Shown one piece after another: positions 12,019-24,052 of a DNA stretch of 64,000 nucleotides (positions within the stretch are counted from its first letter, which is position 1; the number at the start of each line of letters is the position of its first letter). Position numbers and translations under genes: made by a program. Source of the stretch: Coniella vitis (lineage: Eukaryota > Ascomycota > Sordariomycetes > Diaporthales > Schizoparmaceae); the NCBI GenBank assembly GCA_011317545.1, contig WUJK01000016.1, positions 372,001 through 436,000 of the forward strand, read 5' to 3'. The notes below the pieces were generated by a model that was not told the origin of the DNA, ran no database searches, and saw only the letters and a program-made list of their open reading frames with translations.

Positions 12019-15000
12019 CTACTCCTAGCTAAAACTAGCTTTTAAAGTAAGTATCGGATAACTCTAATTATAAACTCCTTAACTAGACCTTCTATTATAA
12101 GGATAATTATATAATATACCTCTCGGTAAAGTAAGGCTTAGGATAATTCCCTTAGAAACCTTATAAGGAATAATAAATCGTAGTTACCTAAAGGACGCCT
12201 CTCCTAACGGATATTTTATAAAGTAATATTACGGAAATTACGGAATAATAGGAAACGCTTAATATCGGTTAAAGTACTAGCGCCTAAACTATTAATAAAG
12301 AAATAAGCTTAGAATTAGAAAGCTTTATAAACGAAGATACCGATAAAGGAGATATATATTACCTTATCTATAGTATTATACTTAGAGAATTATTTAGGAT
12401 AATAACCTATTAAAACGAAAACCCCCTTATATAGGAAGATATACGAATTAATTACCTCTACGAAAAGTATTATTAGATTATATAATTTATTTATATTATA
12501 TATAATTATAGATAATACTTCCGATATAAGGTAATTAACGAATAGTTCCCTATATATAAATTAGGGTAATATACTATCGCTTATAATAACGATAATAGCG
12601 ACTATTATAAAGTACTTAGAATAAGGGGAAACTATACTAATATTAGCCTTATATATAATACCCCTTATAGATATATTATACGATAAATAAAATAGTATTA
12701 ATATACGATACCCTAGTATATACCCTACGCGTAAGAAAAAGCGCTCGACTAGTATAGAATACGCGAATAGAAATAAAGGGAAAAGCTTGTAAAACCCGTA
12801 TATATAGAACCTATATACTATAGCTTCTATAAGCGCGCCGATTATATAGAATACCTAATAGATAAAGCGTATACCTATTATAACCTTAAAGATAGTTAGC
12901 CCGGAGTATAAACTCCGTATACCGAAGAAGAAAATTAAATACGCTTATAGCGATAAGCTATAGTATATATATAATACGGAATATAATAAGCTAAAAACCT
13001 AGCTTAAGTAATAGCCCTTAGAGTATAATAAGAATAGTAGAACCTAAAAGGTAAGGATCGCTTATAAGGGATAATAAGCGATTAGGACTTATAATAAAGT
13101 CCCTTTATACGATAGATACCTCGATATACGAATATTTGAAAATTATAGTACGAATTAATAATAAATACTATATAATACTCCTAGATAGCGGAGTATAAGG
13201 AAACTTTATATCCCTAAACGTTATTAATAAAGAACGGATACCTTAGAAAAAGAAGATAGAACCCTATAAACTTAGTATTATAAAAGGAATAGAAATCGCT
13301 TATAGCTAAGGTATTATCGATATAGAATCTAATTAATTACTAATTACGATTTATAGATATATAATACTAATAAACTTCGATATTACGGATACTATATAAT
13401 ATAAGCTAATTTTAGGTATATTATAGTTAAGAAAGGAAAATCCTCGAATAGATTAGATTAATAGCTATATTTTATAGGATAAAGCGGATACCTAAGAAAT
13501 AGTTATAATTAAAGGTATAGGATCGGATTTAGTTACTAAGTAATACCTAGATAATAGGGGCTTAAACGAATTTATATATACCTTTAAATCGAGAAGAGCT
13601 AGGATAATAACTACCCTAGGATATAATAAACCTTAATAGTTTATAAAGAAGGACCTAATAATAGTTAGTACCTAATAGAATAAGGGATATAATAGATTAG
13701 GATATAATATAATAGGATTTTATAGATAATAGGATATATTATTATAGTAAGTTTAAGAAGGAACTAAGTATATAAAACGATATCTCCTTATAATAGTAAC
13801 TATATAAGACGAAAATACGTTTAAAGACCTCTCCGGTATACTAGAAGAGTATCGGAAGTTTATAAAACTATTTTAAGGAAGATTCGATAACGGCCTACTA
13901 GAATATAGCTTATATAACTACGAAATCCTATTTAAAGAAGGAGAATAATTAAAGCTCTTTCCTATCTACGGATTAGATAAGGATAAACTTAAAGTATTTA
14001 GAGAGTATATCGACGAAAATCTTAAGAAAGGCTATATTAGACCTTTATATTTACTAGTAGGATACCTAATCCTATTTATACTAAAGAAAAACGGTAAACT
14101 ATAACTATATATTAATTATCGGTAACTTAACAATATTATAATTAAGAATTAATACCCCTTACCTCTCTTTAAAGAATTTAGAGATAGATTTAGAGGAGCC
14201 TAATAGTTTATAGCCCTCGATCTTAAGGAAGGATATATATATATTTATATTAAACCCGGAGTAGAATAGAAAATAGCGTTTAAAATATACTATAGATATT
14301 TCGAATATCTTATTATACCCTTCGGACTTACTAACGCCCCTATATTATTCTAGGAAATAATAAACTTTATCTTATATAAATACCTCGATTATTTTATAAT
14401 CGCTTACCTAAACGATATCCTTATTTACTTAAAGATATTCGAAGAATATTAGAAATATATTATAATAATCCTATAAATCCTCTAAAATAATTAGATTTTA
14501 ATAGAACTTACTAAATATAATTAGAATACTTAAGAAGTTAACTACCTCGGATATATTATTATATTAGGATATATATAAATATAGAAAGATAAAGTATAAG
14601 CGGTTAGGGATTAGCCTATACCCTAAAACGTTAAGGATATTAAAGCCTTCTTAGGCTATACTAACTTCTACCGATAATTTATTAAAAACTATAATAATAT
14701 CGTAATACTACTTATAAAACTTACGAAAAAGAATATTACCTTCGATTAGAACGAATAGGTATAAAAAGCCTTTAATATAATTAAGGATATAGTTATATTA
14801 GAACTAATCCTAGTCGAAGTAGACTAAGATAAAGTTTTCGAGATCGAAATAAATATATTAGATTATATACTCGGTAGATAACTCGGATAATAAGACGATA
14901 AAGGATAATTATAAATAATTAGTAACTTTAGTAAGAAATTAAATAAACTAAAACTTAACTATAGAATACTCGATTAGGAACTTATAGTAATAGTAAAAGC

Positions 15001-16647
15001 CTTTAGGGAATAGTAATATTATCTTATCGGCGCGAAATAATAAATTCTTATATATACGGATTATAAGAATCTTTAGGTATTTACCTCGATAAAGCAGCTT
15101 AATAAACGATAAGTTAGATAATACGAATTTCTATTAGAATTCGACTTTAAGATTATCTACCGTAAAGGTAAAGAAAATAAGCGAGTAGATACTCTTAATA
15201 AACGGTTAGATTATAAGGATAGTAATAGTAAAGACTAAGATATTATAGTAATCTTTAAGGAAGATTCGGAAGGTAACCTTATTATACTATCTATTACTAA
15301 GGAACTTAATATAATATTATATATCGAAGGAGAAATACCTAACCTCGATAATATAATAATATTAGAATAAAACGATTATATTAGAAGTATCTATAGTATA
15401 CTAGTATATAGATACTAAGGAATTAGAATAACTTATAAAAGGATCTAATACTATTAAAATCTATTAAGCCTTAAGAAACGAGTTATAGATATCGTTAATA
15501 ATTATAATATATATAAACGGAATAAAATAGAATAATATAAACCTTACGGACTATTATAACTTCTACTAGTACCTACGATTATTTAGTTATCTATTAATCT
15601 AGACTTTATTATTAAGCTACCTCTCTTACGAGAACCCTTAACTAAAGTATAGTATAATAGTATCTTAATAGTAGTTTATAAACTAAGTAAGTATATATAC
15701 TTCCTATTATATAAAGAAAGTAGTACTATAGAAGAACTCGTATATATATTCCTCCGTATTATTATCGCTAACTATAGAATACCTTAGGAAATTATATCCG
15801 ATAGAAATAGAAAGTTTATATTAAAATTCTAGATCTTACTTATTAAATACCTCGGAACGATATAATATATATCTATAGTATTTTATCCTTAAATAAACGG
15901 ATAAATAGAATATACTAACTAGATTATAGAATAGTATCTATAATACTATATTAACTATAAATAAGATAATTAGGTCGAACTTTTACTAACCGTATAGTTC
16001 GCTTATAATAATATAGATATAACGAGTATAGGAAAATTACTATTCTTCCTACTCTATAGATATAACCCTATAGTATATTATAAAACGCTATTAGGTAGAA
16101 ACGTAGAAATAGTAGACTAATATACTAAGAGAATTAAGTAATCGTATAAGGATACTCGATATATACTTTAGAATATTAAAGAATAAATAACAAAATATAC
16201 TAATTAGAAAAGGATTAAGGGATTAATCTTATAAAAGGGAGATAAAGTCTACCTTAATTATAAAAATATTAAAACTATTAGACCTAACGATAAACTCGAT
16301 TATAAAAAACTTAGACCTTATAAAATTATATAATAAGTTTTACTAGTTAACTATAAACTCGAAATCCTATATATATATTTATACTTAGTCTTCTATATTT
16401 TACTTCTAGAATTAGTACTAGTAAACGTAGAGCTTTCGTACGATATAGATATTATCGAATTAGAATAAGCATAATATAAAGTTAAATAGATTCTCGACTT
16501 ATATAAACGTAAATACGGAAAATAATATCTTATTAAATAGAAAGGATACGATAATTCAGAAAATATATAGGAACCCCTAAAGAATATATACCTAGACCTT
16601 ATTAAAGAATACGAAAATAAAAAGCTATTATAGCTTTAGATAGAAAA

Positions 16648-16719
16648 GGTATTATAAGGAATTAAACCCCGGACCTCCTAATAAGAAACTAGGAGCTCTA
16701 ATTATTAAGCTATAAGACT
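16648..16719 (-). tRNA. tRNA-like sequence inside chromovirus element 2, antisense to pol (relic)
   Basis: Second copy of the 72-nt tRNA-like unit, in the same relative place and antisense orientation as in element 1. Six of seven acceptor pairs can form if two end bases are read back through RIP. The D stem, anticodon stem and T stem are shared with the other copy. The B box is damaged here (GGTTTAATTCC). Presence in both elements shows the unit was part of the family before the two insertions diverged. Confidence 0.6.
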
Positions 16720-16806
16720 ATTTATATCTTTAACTATAATAGCTACCTATAGGAATAACTAGACCCTTATTAAGGACCCCTAATAATAATTCTAAGAAAA
16801 TTAGAG

Positions 16807-17500
16807 TTATAAATTACTAATAGTAGAAGGCCCTAAGCCGAAGAAATTAAACGCGGATAAGTCCGTAGATTTTAGGAAGGTATTAAAGTTTATTACCTTA
16901 AAACTACTAAACTCCTATAATTCGGTAATAGCTTTAGATTCCGTAGAAATAGCTATATTTATACCGGACTTAGCTTCCTACTCCTCCTAAGTATTAAGCG
17001 ATTCTAATCCTATATTTACTAGCTCCGTACTCCTCTTTACTAGAGACTTATATTAAATATAAAAACGCTTTAAGCGAGAAAGCGCCTCCCCCGCTTTACG
17101 ATAAGCCTTATAAAGCTCCTTATATACGTTAGCCTCCTATATATAAAGTTTCTTCTCCTCTAATAAAATATAAGAAACTATATAGAGTTAATATACTAAT
17201 AAGGAAAATTATTATAGCTAAGATTTATAAGTATTTATAGGAATACTATTCCTATTATACCGTTTTCCTCGCTTTATATATATAGAATAGTATAAAATAT
17301 TATCTATTATATAATATAACTACCCTTTAGAAGTATAGAGAGAATAAGGTATTATCTTAAAACTAAAAGCTTTAATAGAAAGATAAAGACGGTTATATTA
17401 CTCGGTTTTCTTCGAATACGATTTCTAGATACCTATAAATATAACGAATTAGGAAGGTATAATCCGGAGTAAGAATATTAGGTAGGATTATTTACGGAAA
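16807..17500 (-). pseudogene. Antisense reading frame between pol and 3' LTR of element 2
   Basis: The minus strand between the 3' LTR and the tRNA-like unit carries a frame ending Asn-Leu-stop at 16809-16807, interrupted mainly by TAG where CAG is expected. It reads as a charged helical N-terminal part, then a Ser/Glu-rich linker and a hydrophobic C-terminus. It corresponds in place, orientation and end to the antisense frame of element 1, although the middle has diverged. The start of the frame is not fixed. Confidence 0.4.
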
Positions 17501-17536
17501 TACTATAAGGGATAAAAACCGATAGAAGGGAGATAA

Positions 17537-18015
17537 TATTATAACCTATAGTTATATAGGTCGTAGGAATAAGCTAACGTAACCCTATACTAGTAAATCG
17601 GAACCTTAACGGACCGATAAGGATCTTTTATATAAGAATATAGAACGGTATAATTAGGGTTAGGGTTAGATCGCCTTAATAACTAAGATAGTTAAAGCGA
17701 TAATAATCTAAATAATCTAAATAAGCTAATACTCCTATCGCTCTAGGTAATCTAAGGGTTTATACTTATTATAAATAGGAAATAATAAAAGGATATAAGG
17801 ATAGGAGTTTATAGCTTAATATTAGATAGTTTCCTTATAATCTTTAATTATAAATCTAAGTATTATTTTATATAATAGGGTAATCCCTTTTAATTACTTA
17901 TAATACTTAATATTATTCGATAATATACGAAGATTTAAAGGTAATACTTCCCTACCTGCTAATATATAACTTATAGGTACTTCCAGAATCCGGGATTTAG
18001 GTAAGGATTATTATA
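17537..18015 (+). repeat. 3' LTR of chromovirus element 2
   Basis: 479 bp, same length and ends as 11540-12018, preceded by the polypurine tract and followed by the TAAAT duplication. Differences from the 5' LTR are nearly all C/T or G/A transitions, as RIP predicts. Confidence 0.85.
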
Positions 18016-18080
18016 TAAATACTATACTCAATATTACCTAAGAGGTATATATAAACCGTCCTAAATAAGAGTTATAAAAA

Positions 18081-18549
18081 TATAATAATCCTTACCTAAA
18101 TCCCGGATTCTAGAAGTACTTATAAATAGTATATTAGTAAGTAGGGAAGTATTACCTTTAAGTCTTCGTACGTTATCGAGCAATATTAAGTATTATAAGT
18201 AATTAAGAGGGTTTACCCTATTATATAAAATAATACTTAGATTTATAACTAAAGATTATAAGGAAAACTATCTAAATAATAGGAAACTATCCGTCCTTAT
18301 ATCCTTCCGTTATCTTAGTAAGTCGATATAGTCGATATCGATTCTATCGATCTATAGTATGCTAGTCGATGCAGTCGATATCGATTCTATCGATCGTATA
18401 ACTTCCAGGACCCTAACCCTGATTATATTATTATAAGTATCCAAATATCCTTCTATAAGAGATCCCCATCGGTCCGTTAAGGTTCCGATTTGCTGGCATA
18501 TGGTTGCGCTGGCCTGTTCCTATAACCTGCATGTTCATGGGTCATAACA
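18081..18549 (-). repeat. 5' LTR of chromovirus element 1, outer end almost free of RIP
   Basis: 469 bp. On the minus strand it starts TGTTATGACCC, so the original TG terminus is preserved. The outermost 75 bp or so (about 18475-18549) are GC-normal, while the inner part is as AT-rich as the other LTRs. It carries two copies of a CGATATCGATTCTATCGAT-like segment where the 3' LTR has one. Confidence 0.85.
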
Positions 18550-21500
18550 AGATAATTCTAAGTTATAATACTAAGCTTTAATTAGAAAGATAGCACCTAG
18601 ACGATTTATTATCGAGAAGACGAAGTGGCTAGTATAAGACGATTCTATACCGAGCACTACTTTGGCTCTTACGGATGATCAGGCTACGACTGGCATCCTA
18701 GGGCCAGATGCGTTTCAAGATAGTCTCTTACCTTTATATCATTAAACAAAGAGCCCTGGTCCTAAGCTGCGTCCTCCCCGTCAGGGTGCCCCCGAAAAAC
18801 AAAAAGACAACACCGCGACTTACAGGTATTCCCTTGATTTCTCAGCAACGGATATCACAAAAATGTTAGAGAAAGGGACGATATACAGTTCAGCTCAAAC
18901 TTTGCTTCTGTGTTCCAAAAGGCTAGATCGTTGGTGTAAGTCATAGCTGTTATGGTGCATCAGCATTTGTTAAGTCGCGGTTCTTTTGATCCACACACTT
19001 TCGCGTAACAATGCGCCTGGCTGTTGCCATCGTTATCTCTGAATCGCCCCGTATAAGCTGTCTTATTGCTATCTTTATGCAAGGCTGACAGCAGCCTGAG
19101 TTCCCATAGCCATGCGTCAATAAAGACCTACGCTGCGAACAAGGACATCTTTGCTAAGCGACAATGCCCCGTACCTTGGCTTTTGATCATTTTCGCTCGA
19201 ACAACCTCCTTCCAACCTGGATGTGCACTAATTGCACAGTCTATGCAGTTGATCATCATATCCGAATAGTTCGCTGCCTGATCGAAAGAGTCGCTACTGA
19301 GTCCGGAGAGGGGTGAGTAAGGGTGTAGATGTGGCCGGGTCGGGCCGGGCAGGTAAGCCTGCTGACTCAGCGGATTCCCACGTCTCCCCTCCCGAGACAT
19401 TCGACTGCCACTGGTCTCCAGCCTGAACTACACAACGGCGTAGAAGTGCTTGCAGCTGCAATCCGACTGCCAGAAACAGCTAGATTACAGGCTGCCGCTT
19501 ACAATATCCCGTATCACCGGGCCGAGTTACCATCTGAGAAAACCTCTCGCGATTCCCTTTCATCCAACCGACCGGCTCCGCCCCGCTCCATACCCAGCTA
19601 GCACTATTATCTGCTGCTCAGTAGACCAACGCAAGCATGGGAAACCATTAGCATTAATGGCGGCAAGTAGTCGAAGGATCGCAAGCGTACTTTGAGATTA
19701 CGATGACGCCGCAGCTTCTGACTCTAGCACAGCCAAGGCCGCCGAGAAGTCTCCAGCAAGTCTGATCTGATGAATCTCAATTGCACTGCTGGGGTTAGAC
19801 TACTTGACTCAAATAACATTAGTCCTAAGTGTTGTCTTTCCTTCTCGTCTAAGTTTTGGCTTGCTGACGCCTGAGGCACGCGCATAGAACCCCAAGATTT
19901 GGCCGTCACACCACGTACGACAGCCTACCTCTTCCGAAGCCGCACTTACAGTTGCGCCATCTCGAACAACACCTAGCAACAAAAAGGCTTAATTCTATGC
20001 TTGCAGGTCAGAAGTAGATACTCTAAGGAGTGGTTTGTGCGGAAGCAACAGCGTACTGCTAGGGCTGTCCACATCTCGAATAGCAATGAATTCAAGGAGC
20101 AATTGTACCCTGAAGAAACGCAACGTTCAACGTGTGCAAGGGCGCGTTTCCTGATTGTCCGAGTAGTCCATCTCCCTTCCGGCTTCTTGAAAAGAGGCCT
20201 TTCACCTAGGCGCTCGAAATTTCACTAACCATTAACCCGTGGCAAGAGAGGCTCGATGTTGGGAGTTTGTATCGGGGAGACCGAGGTTACAATTAATGCA
20301 GAAATGCCTTAAGCGAACAGAACCCACGTCTGTGCGTCTAGAAACCTGTGTTTTGCTGTATTGAAAAGAAAGTTGTATATCAATAAGATCACAGAGCATA
20401 ACCAAAATTCGGCAGACTGACTGCGGAGGCAGAATCGCTTGTTCGCCCCCTACACTCAACATGTCTCGCTATCGTCTGGCTGGCCTGTTGTATATAAGCT
20501 GGTGTCAGGGCATGAGTGGGTGTGATACCAGCCTTTTACATCCGATATATAGTTCTAGGATGCTAGGACCTATATATTATATATTGAAGCTTCATCCAAT
20601 TGCTAGAGAATACTTTGCATGCTTTGTACAAATATCTGATGCGATTTGAACCCATATGGAAGATGCCGCAGGAATAGCCATGCTTGACTGCAGGGTTTAT
20701 CCTTGAGGTAAACCGGCACACTCATCATAGCATGTGTCAAACTGTGGCTATAGGGGCCGTATGGGCTTAGCAAGCCGTGTACAGCAGTGGCTTACAGGGG
20801 GCCAAGCCCACTGCAGTATCCACATTGAATATTCTGGCTTTAAGCCAAGCTCCACGTTCCTGGGACAGGATTCAAGATTTCCACCCTTCTCCTCCCGAAC
20901 AAGCACATCAACATTCGCTTCCTTGATTTCCACCCAGGTTGTCCACGGCCTATAACAACGCCCAGCGGCTCTTTGTGCACGTAGCAGCCTAAGTCTACTT
21001 CCCCTTCTCCCATTTGGTGCTGCCTAAGTGACGTGGCGTGAACCACCAGAGAACAGGACATATGCACCATAACACGAAGCGCACAGCGACCTCCTCAGCC
21101 ATAAACCTAATCGAACCAATCCAATCCACCCACGTACGCATACACGGGCGCGTTTAAAATACTCTTCACTCCAGCTCTGTACGGAGGACCACACTGACTA
21201 GTCCGCCGAGACGGCCAGAGACGACCACAACATCACAGAGCCAAGTCACCACTGACACACTGGCGCAGGATGCTTCCTGCTCGGCCCCCAATATACTCCC
21301 TATTTTACTCGAGTTCCCAGAGCGAGTATCCAATACAAGCATATCTAAAAACGGCATAGGGAGTAAGCGCTGCGCTGTTGTGGCATACAGATCTTGAAGG
21401 TAGGTGGTAGGAGGATCCAAGCAGACTGCTCCTTCTTTCTGGTGCCTTTTTTCCCCTGCAGAATGCCAGCAGTAGTACTTCTAGTTAGCCTCTTACAATT

Positions 21501-21648
21501 GCAGACACCAAGATCGTTTTATGTCCCAGAGATTCGCAATGTAGCAGACGATCTTGACCTTGTTGTTTGTTAGTATGTGACTTACGTCGGGCGCACTTTA
21601 ATTGCTTGCTGATGACAAGTTTGGAGAGGCGAGTGCGGGGAAGTAGTG

Positions 21649-21766
21649 CGGTCCCAGGCGATCCCAGGCGGTTCCTGGGCGGTTCCTGGGCGGTCCCAGG
21701 CGGTTCCTGGGCGGTTCCTGGGCGGTTCCTGGGCGGTCCCCAGGCGGTCCCCAGGCGGTCCTGTGG
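21649..21766. repeat. GC-rich 10-11 bp minisatellite
   Basis: About eleven tandem units of the type CGGTTCCTGGG / CGGTCCCAGG with scattered variants. Unit length alternates between 10 and 11 bp, so any reading frame through it shifts. The Pro/Arg/Gly-rich frames seen here on both strands are by-products of the repeat. Confidence 0.85.
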
Positions 21767-22393
21767 CTGGCTGCCGTGGTACCAAAGGCCCTGTGAATGC
21801 GCTCGATGCATTGTGACCGCTGCTACATAGTATGCTTCCCTTGGCAGACCCCACTGCAACATCACATCATCAACCCCGCCCAGATTTTCAGATCGCAAGA
21901 CTAGCTCTTCCCAGCACCTACTCCTGTCCATCATGCACAACCCCCCCTCAGCCCACGCAAACCACTCTCATAGCTATCCAACAATCCCAGCAGCCAGTAC
22001 CTATACGAATACAAGTACTGCCAGACCTTTTCGCTATCCTAAGCCCAAAGCGCTGAGCAACCCCGCAGTAATAACAGAGCTCGACAGACGACCACATAAC
22101 AACTGCCCCAGCCAGCCAGGGAACCCAGCGCAGGGTCGGTTTCTGCGTAGCATTATGCAGCTGTACCTGTAGAGGTCATGTAAATGCCCCAAGAGCGTAT
22201 TCCTTCTTGCTAACTAACACCCCGCTTGTCTCCCAGTATCATTTGCTAGGTCCTCGACCTCAGGCACCGACGCCTACCGAACCTTCGCTCTCCTAGACCC
22301 ACGATCACGCTGAGCCACACGACGATCGAGCTTTACATTACAAGGGCGAGCCTGGGATGTCTCGGTGCAGCGGCAATGACACGAACGTCACGA

Positions 22394-22419
22394 GAGCTGC
22401 AAATAGCCATTTGCAGCTC
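22394..22419. repeat. 26-bp perfect palindrome (11-bp arms, 4-nt loop)
   Basis: GAGCTGCAAAT and its exact reverse complement are separated by AGCC. It lies about 1 kb beyond the start codon of the minus-strand 218-aa gene's 3' side, not in an obvious promoter. Role unknown; a protein-binding dyad or cruciform are possible. Confidence 0.6.
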
Positions 22420-22789
22420 GAAAGAGAGGGCAATCATACAGAGTTGGGCGCGCTGGCTGCTTGCAGATTTGTCCCCTCTCGCGACGAACCACTTCCAGTC
22501 TGTAATCAGGGCTTTCATGGCGCCTGTCCAGTTCTCGTCTGATCCAATCAAGCGATGTCCAGGGAGCCTGGGGCGGTCTACATCGAGTTGGAAGTCCTAC
22601 TTGCTGAGTTGTTTCCCGTGATAAATGTGTCAAAGCCCGTATAAGATATGTGTCCGATCATCGTCCAGCGCAACCGACATGCGTCCAGCACGCTCTGCCA
22701 CACAAATCCATTCTAATCCGACCTTCGCAACCAGATCGTGCTACACTGCAACACAGCTGGTCGCTAACACTGCCCATCATGCACCACAC

Positions 22790-23446
22790 CTACGGCTCTG
22801 GGAATCCTCGAGACCGGCACCACTGGTTTAGGAGGTCCGTCTTCGCCTTCAGATGACACTCTCGGCCATGCTTGGTCTTACATGAGCTCGCTGCCTCTTC
22901 CAGCACTGGCCACACTATACGAAGGTACTCGACCCTTGCCGCTGGATCCGTGAACACCATGGCACTCAATCTAAGTGCTCTCTCCTTGGTGCGCCAGACG
23001 GCATACACCGCATTTTGTCTGTCATCCTCGTCTTTCTGTGATTGCCTACCTTGTTCCATGTTGTACTGCCACCAATCATTAGCCCTTTTCGTCCTCCCAG
23101 CCACTCCGGGACGATCTATTTCCCTCATGAAGGCCTCAAGAGCGATCGCAACCATGTCCTCGATCGTTTGCGAATCGCCGTTCACAAGCTCGCGCAGGTC
23201 GCTAAACGGGTAGGTTGCCAGGTCGAGGCCCAGTGCTTCATGGATAGTAACAGTCAAGTCGCGCGCGCCAGACAAAGCAGCTACAGCGACGTTGGCACGA
23301 TGAGCCTCACAAATGCGGACTGTGGCCGGGCTGGGTAGTGTATGAGGCGTGGTAGGATTGGGCGCGAAAAGTAAGAAGGATGCCCAGATAGCTGCTACTA
23401 AAGCTGTGATAGCAGCGCCGATAGTTGCGACACTTTCCAAGTTCAT
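22790..23446 (-). CDS. Orphan single-pass membrane protein, 218 aa
   Basis: Single exon. A hydrophobic helix at about residues 8-28 near the N-terminus is followed by a short Pro/Thr spacer and a largely helical, charged body with several Trp. Two Cys near the C-terminus (in Cys-Lys-Thr-Lys and Glu-Cys-His) and one further Cys could matter for folding. The helix may be a signal anchor with the C-terminal part lumenal or extracellular, or an uncleaved signal peptide. The frame is long and GC-rich, with no competing frame of similar length. I do not recognise the family. The layout (N-terminal membrane helix plus helical body) resembles the 664- and 854-aa genes nearby. Confidence 0.6.
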   Translation of the reverse strand: MNLESVATIGAAITALVAAIWASFLLFAPNPTTPHTLPSPATVRICEAHRANVAVAALSGARDLTVTIHEALGLDLATYPFSDLRELVNGDSQTIEDMVAIALEAFMREIDRPGVAGRTKRANDWWQYNMEQGRQSQKDEDDRQNAVYAVWRTKERALRLSAMVFTDPAARVEYLRIVWPVLEEAASSCKTKHGRECHLKAKTDLLNQWCRSRGFPEP

Positions 23447-24052
23447 TATATGAGGGGACAGATCAATGAAGTGTATGTTAGCGTTTTTTATGTGGACGGA
23501 GCGAACTTTGAGCGCTTGAAGGAGAGTGCAGAAATCGCAGGCTGACAGCCTAATCTGACCAGAGGAATGGAGAGTTCAGGTTCGAGTGGTTAGAGATGAA
23601 AAGAGAAGCTGAGAAGGCAAACGGACTTCTGCATGCACAGTTCAAAGGCAACGGAAGTTGAGACACTACGTATGTCAAGGGCCGGGCATCTCCACTGCCC
23701 AAACAGCGTTGTCACTTTTCACACTGATGGACTTTAACAATGTGACTTCGCTTGGCCTCTAAGATTTCTGCGTCATGCTCTGCAAGCAAGCAAGAACTCG
23801 CTGGATCATCGGTGTCTCCGGCCAGGTAGTGAATAGCGATGTCAACAAACGGATGCCAGACTTATGACCAGTTTATGCTGTCTATCCTCTATCAAGCAGA
23901 CAATTCGCACTCGTCTTTCATCCACTCTGTCTACTCTCTCTGCATCAGCAAACAAATCTGTTATAGCTTCGCTCTTTTTATTATCAAACGACGCGCAAAG
24001 TTCCTGCTAACGTCAACTTTACCTCGTACTCCCCTCGCCTATCTCGATTACC

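Larger units (their letters stand above)
11540..18015 (+). mobile_element. Ty3/gypsy chromovirus element 2 (nested, RIP-inactivated, lacks PBS and N-terminal gag)
   Basis: Plus-strand LTR retrotransposon of 6,476 bp with two 479-bp LTRs and a 5-bp TAAAT duplication. It is inserted into the 5' leader of element 1. Degenerate domains in order: late gag (from 12019), protease with D-S-G at 13194-13202, reverse transcriptase with the YLNDILIY box at 14405-14428, RNase H start near 14.84 kb, integrase core near 15.57-15.82 kb, chromodomain at about 16.46-16.60 kb, then a polypurine tract (17524-17533). Stops are everywhere, in the RIP pattern. Sequence directly after the 5' LTR aligns to the middle of element 1's gag, so about 1.1 kb containing the primer-binding site and N-terminal gag is missing. 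It is related to element 1 but differs in the centre of its LTR, so I treat it as a sister subfamily. Confidence 0.85.
4506..18549 (-). mobile_element. Ty3/gypsy chromovirus element 1 (RIP-inactivated, split by nested element 2)
   Basis: LTR retrotransposon on the minus strand with 3' LTR at 4506-4932 and 5' LTR at 18081-18549. The internal region is 4933-11539 plus a 60-bp leader at 18021-18080; element 2 occupies the gap. Reading the minus strand, order is gag (about 11.47-9.6 kb), protease with a degenerate L-L-D-S-G site (about 9.27 kb), reverse transcriptase with a degenerate YLDD-type box near 8.03-8.06 kb, integrase, and a C-terminal chromodomain (about 5.9-6.0 kb), which places it among the chromoviruses. 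A polypurine tract (4935-4947) abuts the 3' LTR. Every frame is broken by stop codons of the type RIP makes (CAG/CAA to TAG/TAA, TGG to TAG). Without the insertion it would be about 7.5 kb. I found no clear target-site duplication at its outer ends. Confidence 0.85.
18550..22789. other. Gene-poor stretch right of the RIP island
   Basis: Base composition returns to normal at about 18,600-18,750. Open frames are short and overlap on both strands, and I find no convincing exon chain. A short frame of about 45 codons near 18,640-18,745 reads smoothly up to a TAA and might be an exon remnant. The only clear structures are the minisatellite at 21649-21766 and a 26-bp palindrome at 22394-22419. Confidence 0.45.

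Noticed and set aside
4440..18600. Large composite inverted repeat around the chromoviruses based on a shared AAAGCTTAGT outside both ends
   Set aside because: One 10-mer in AT-rich flanks is not enough; the surrounding bases do not align well.
21485..21940. 151-aa Pro/Arg/Gly-rich protein on the minus strand
   Set aside because: Its core is the 10-11 bp minisatellite, whose irregular unit length shifts frames; similar frames appear on the other strand.
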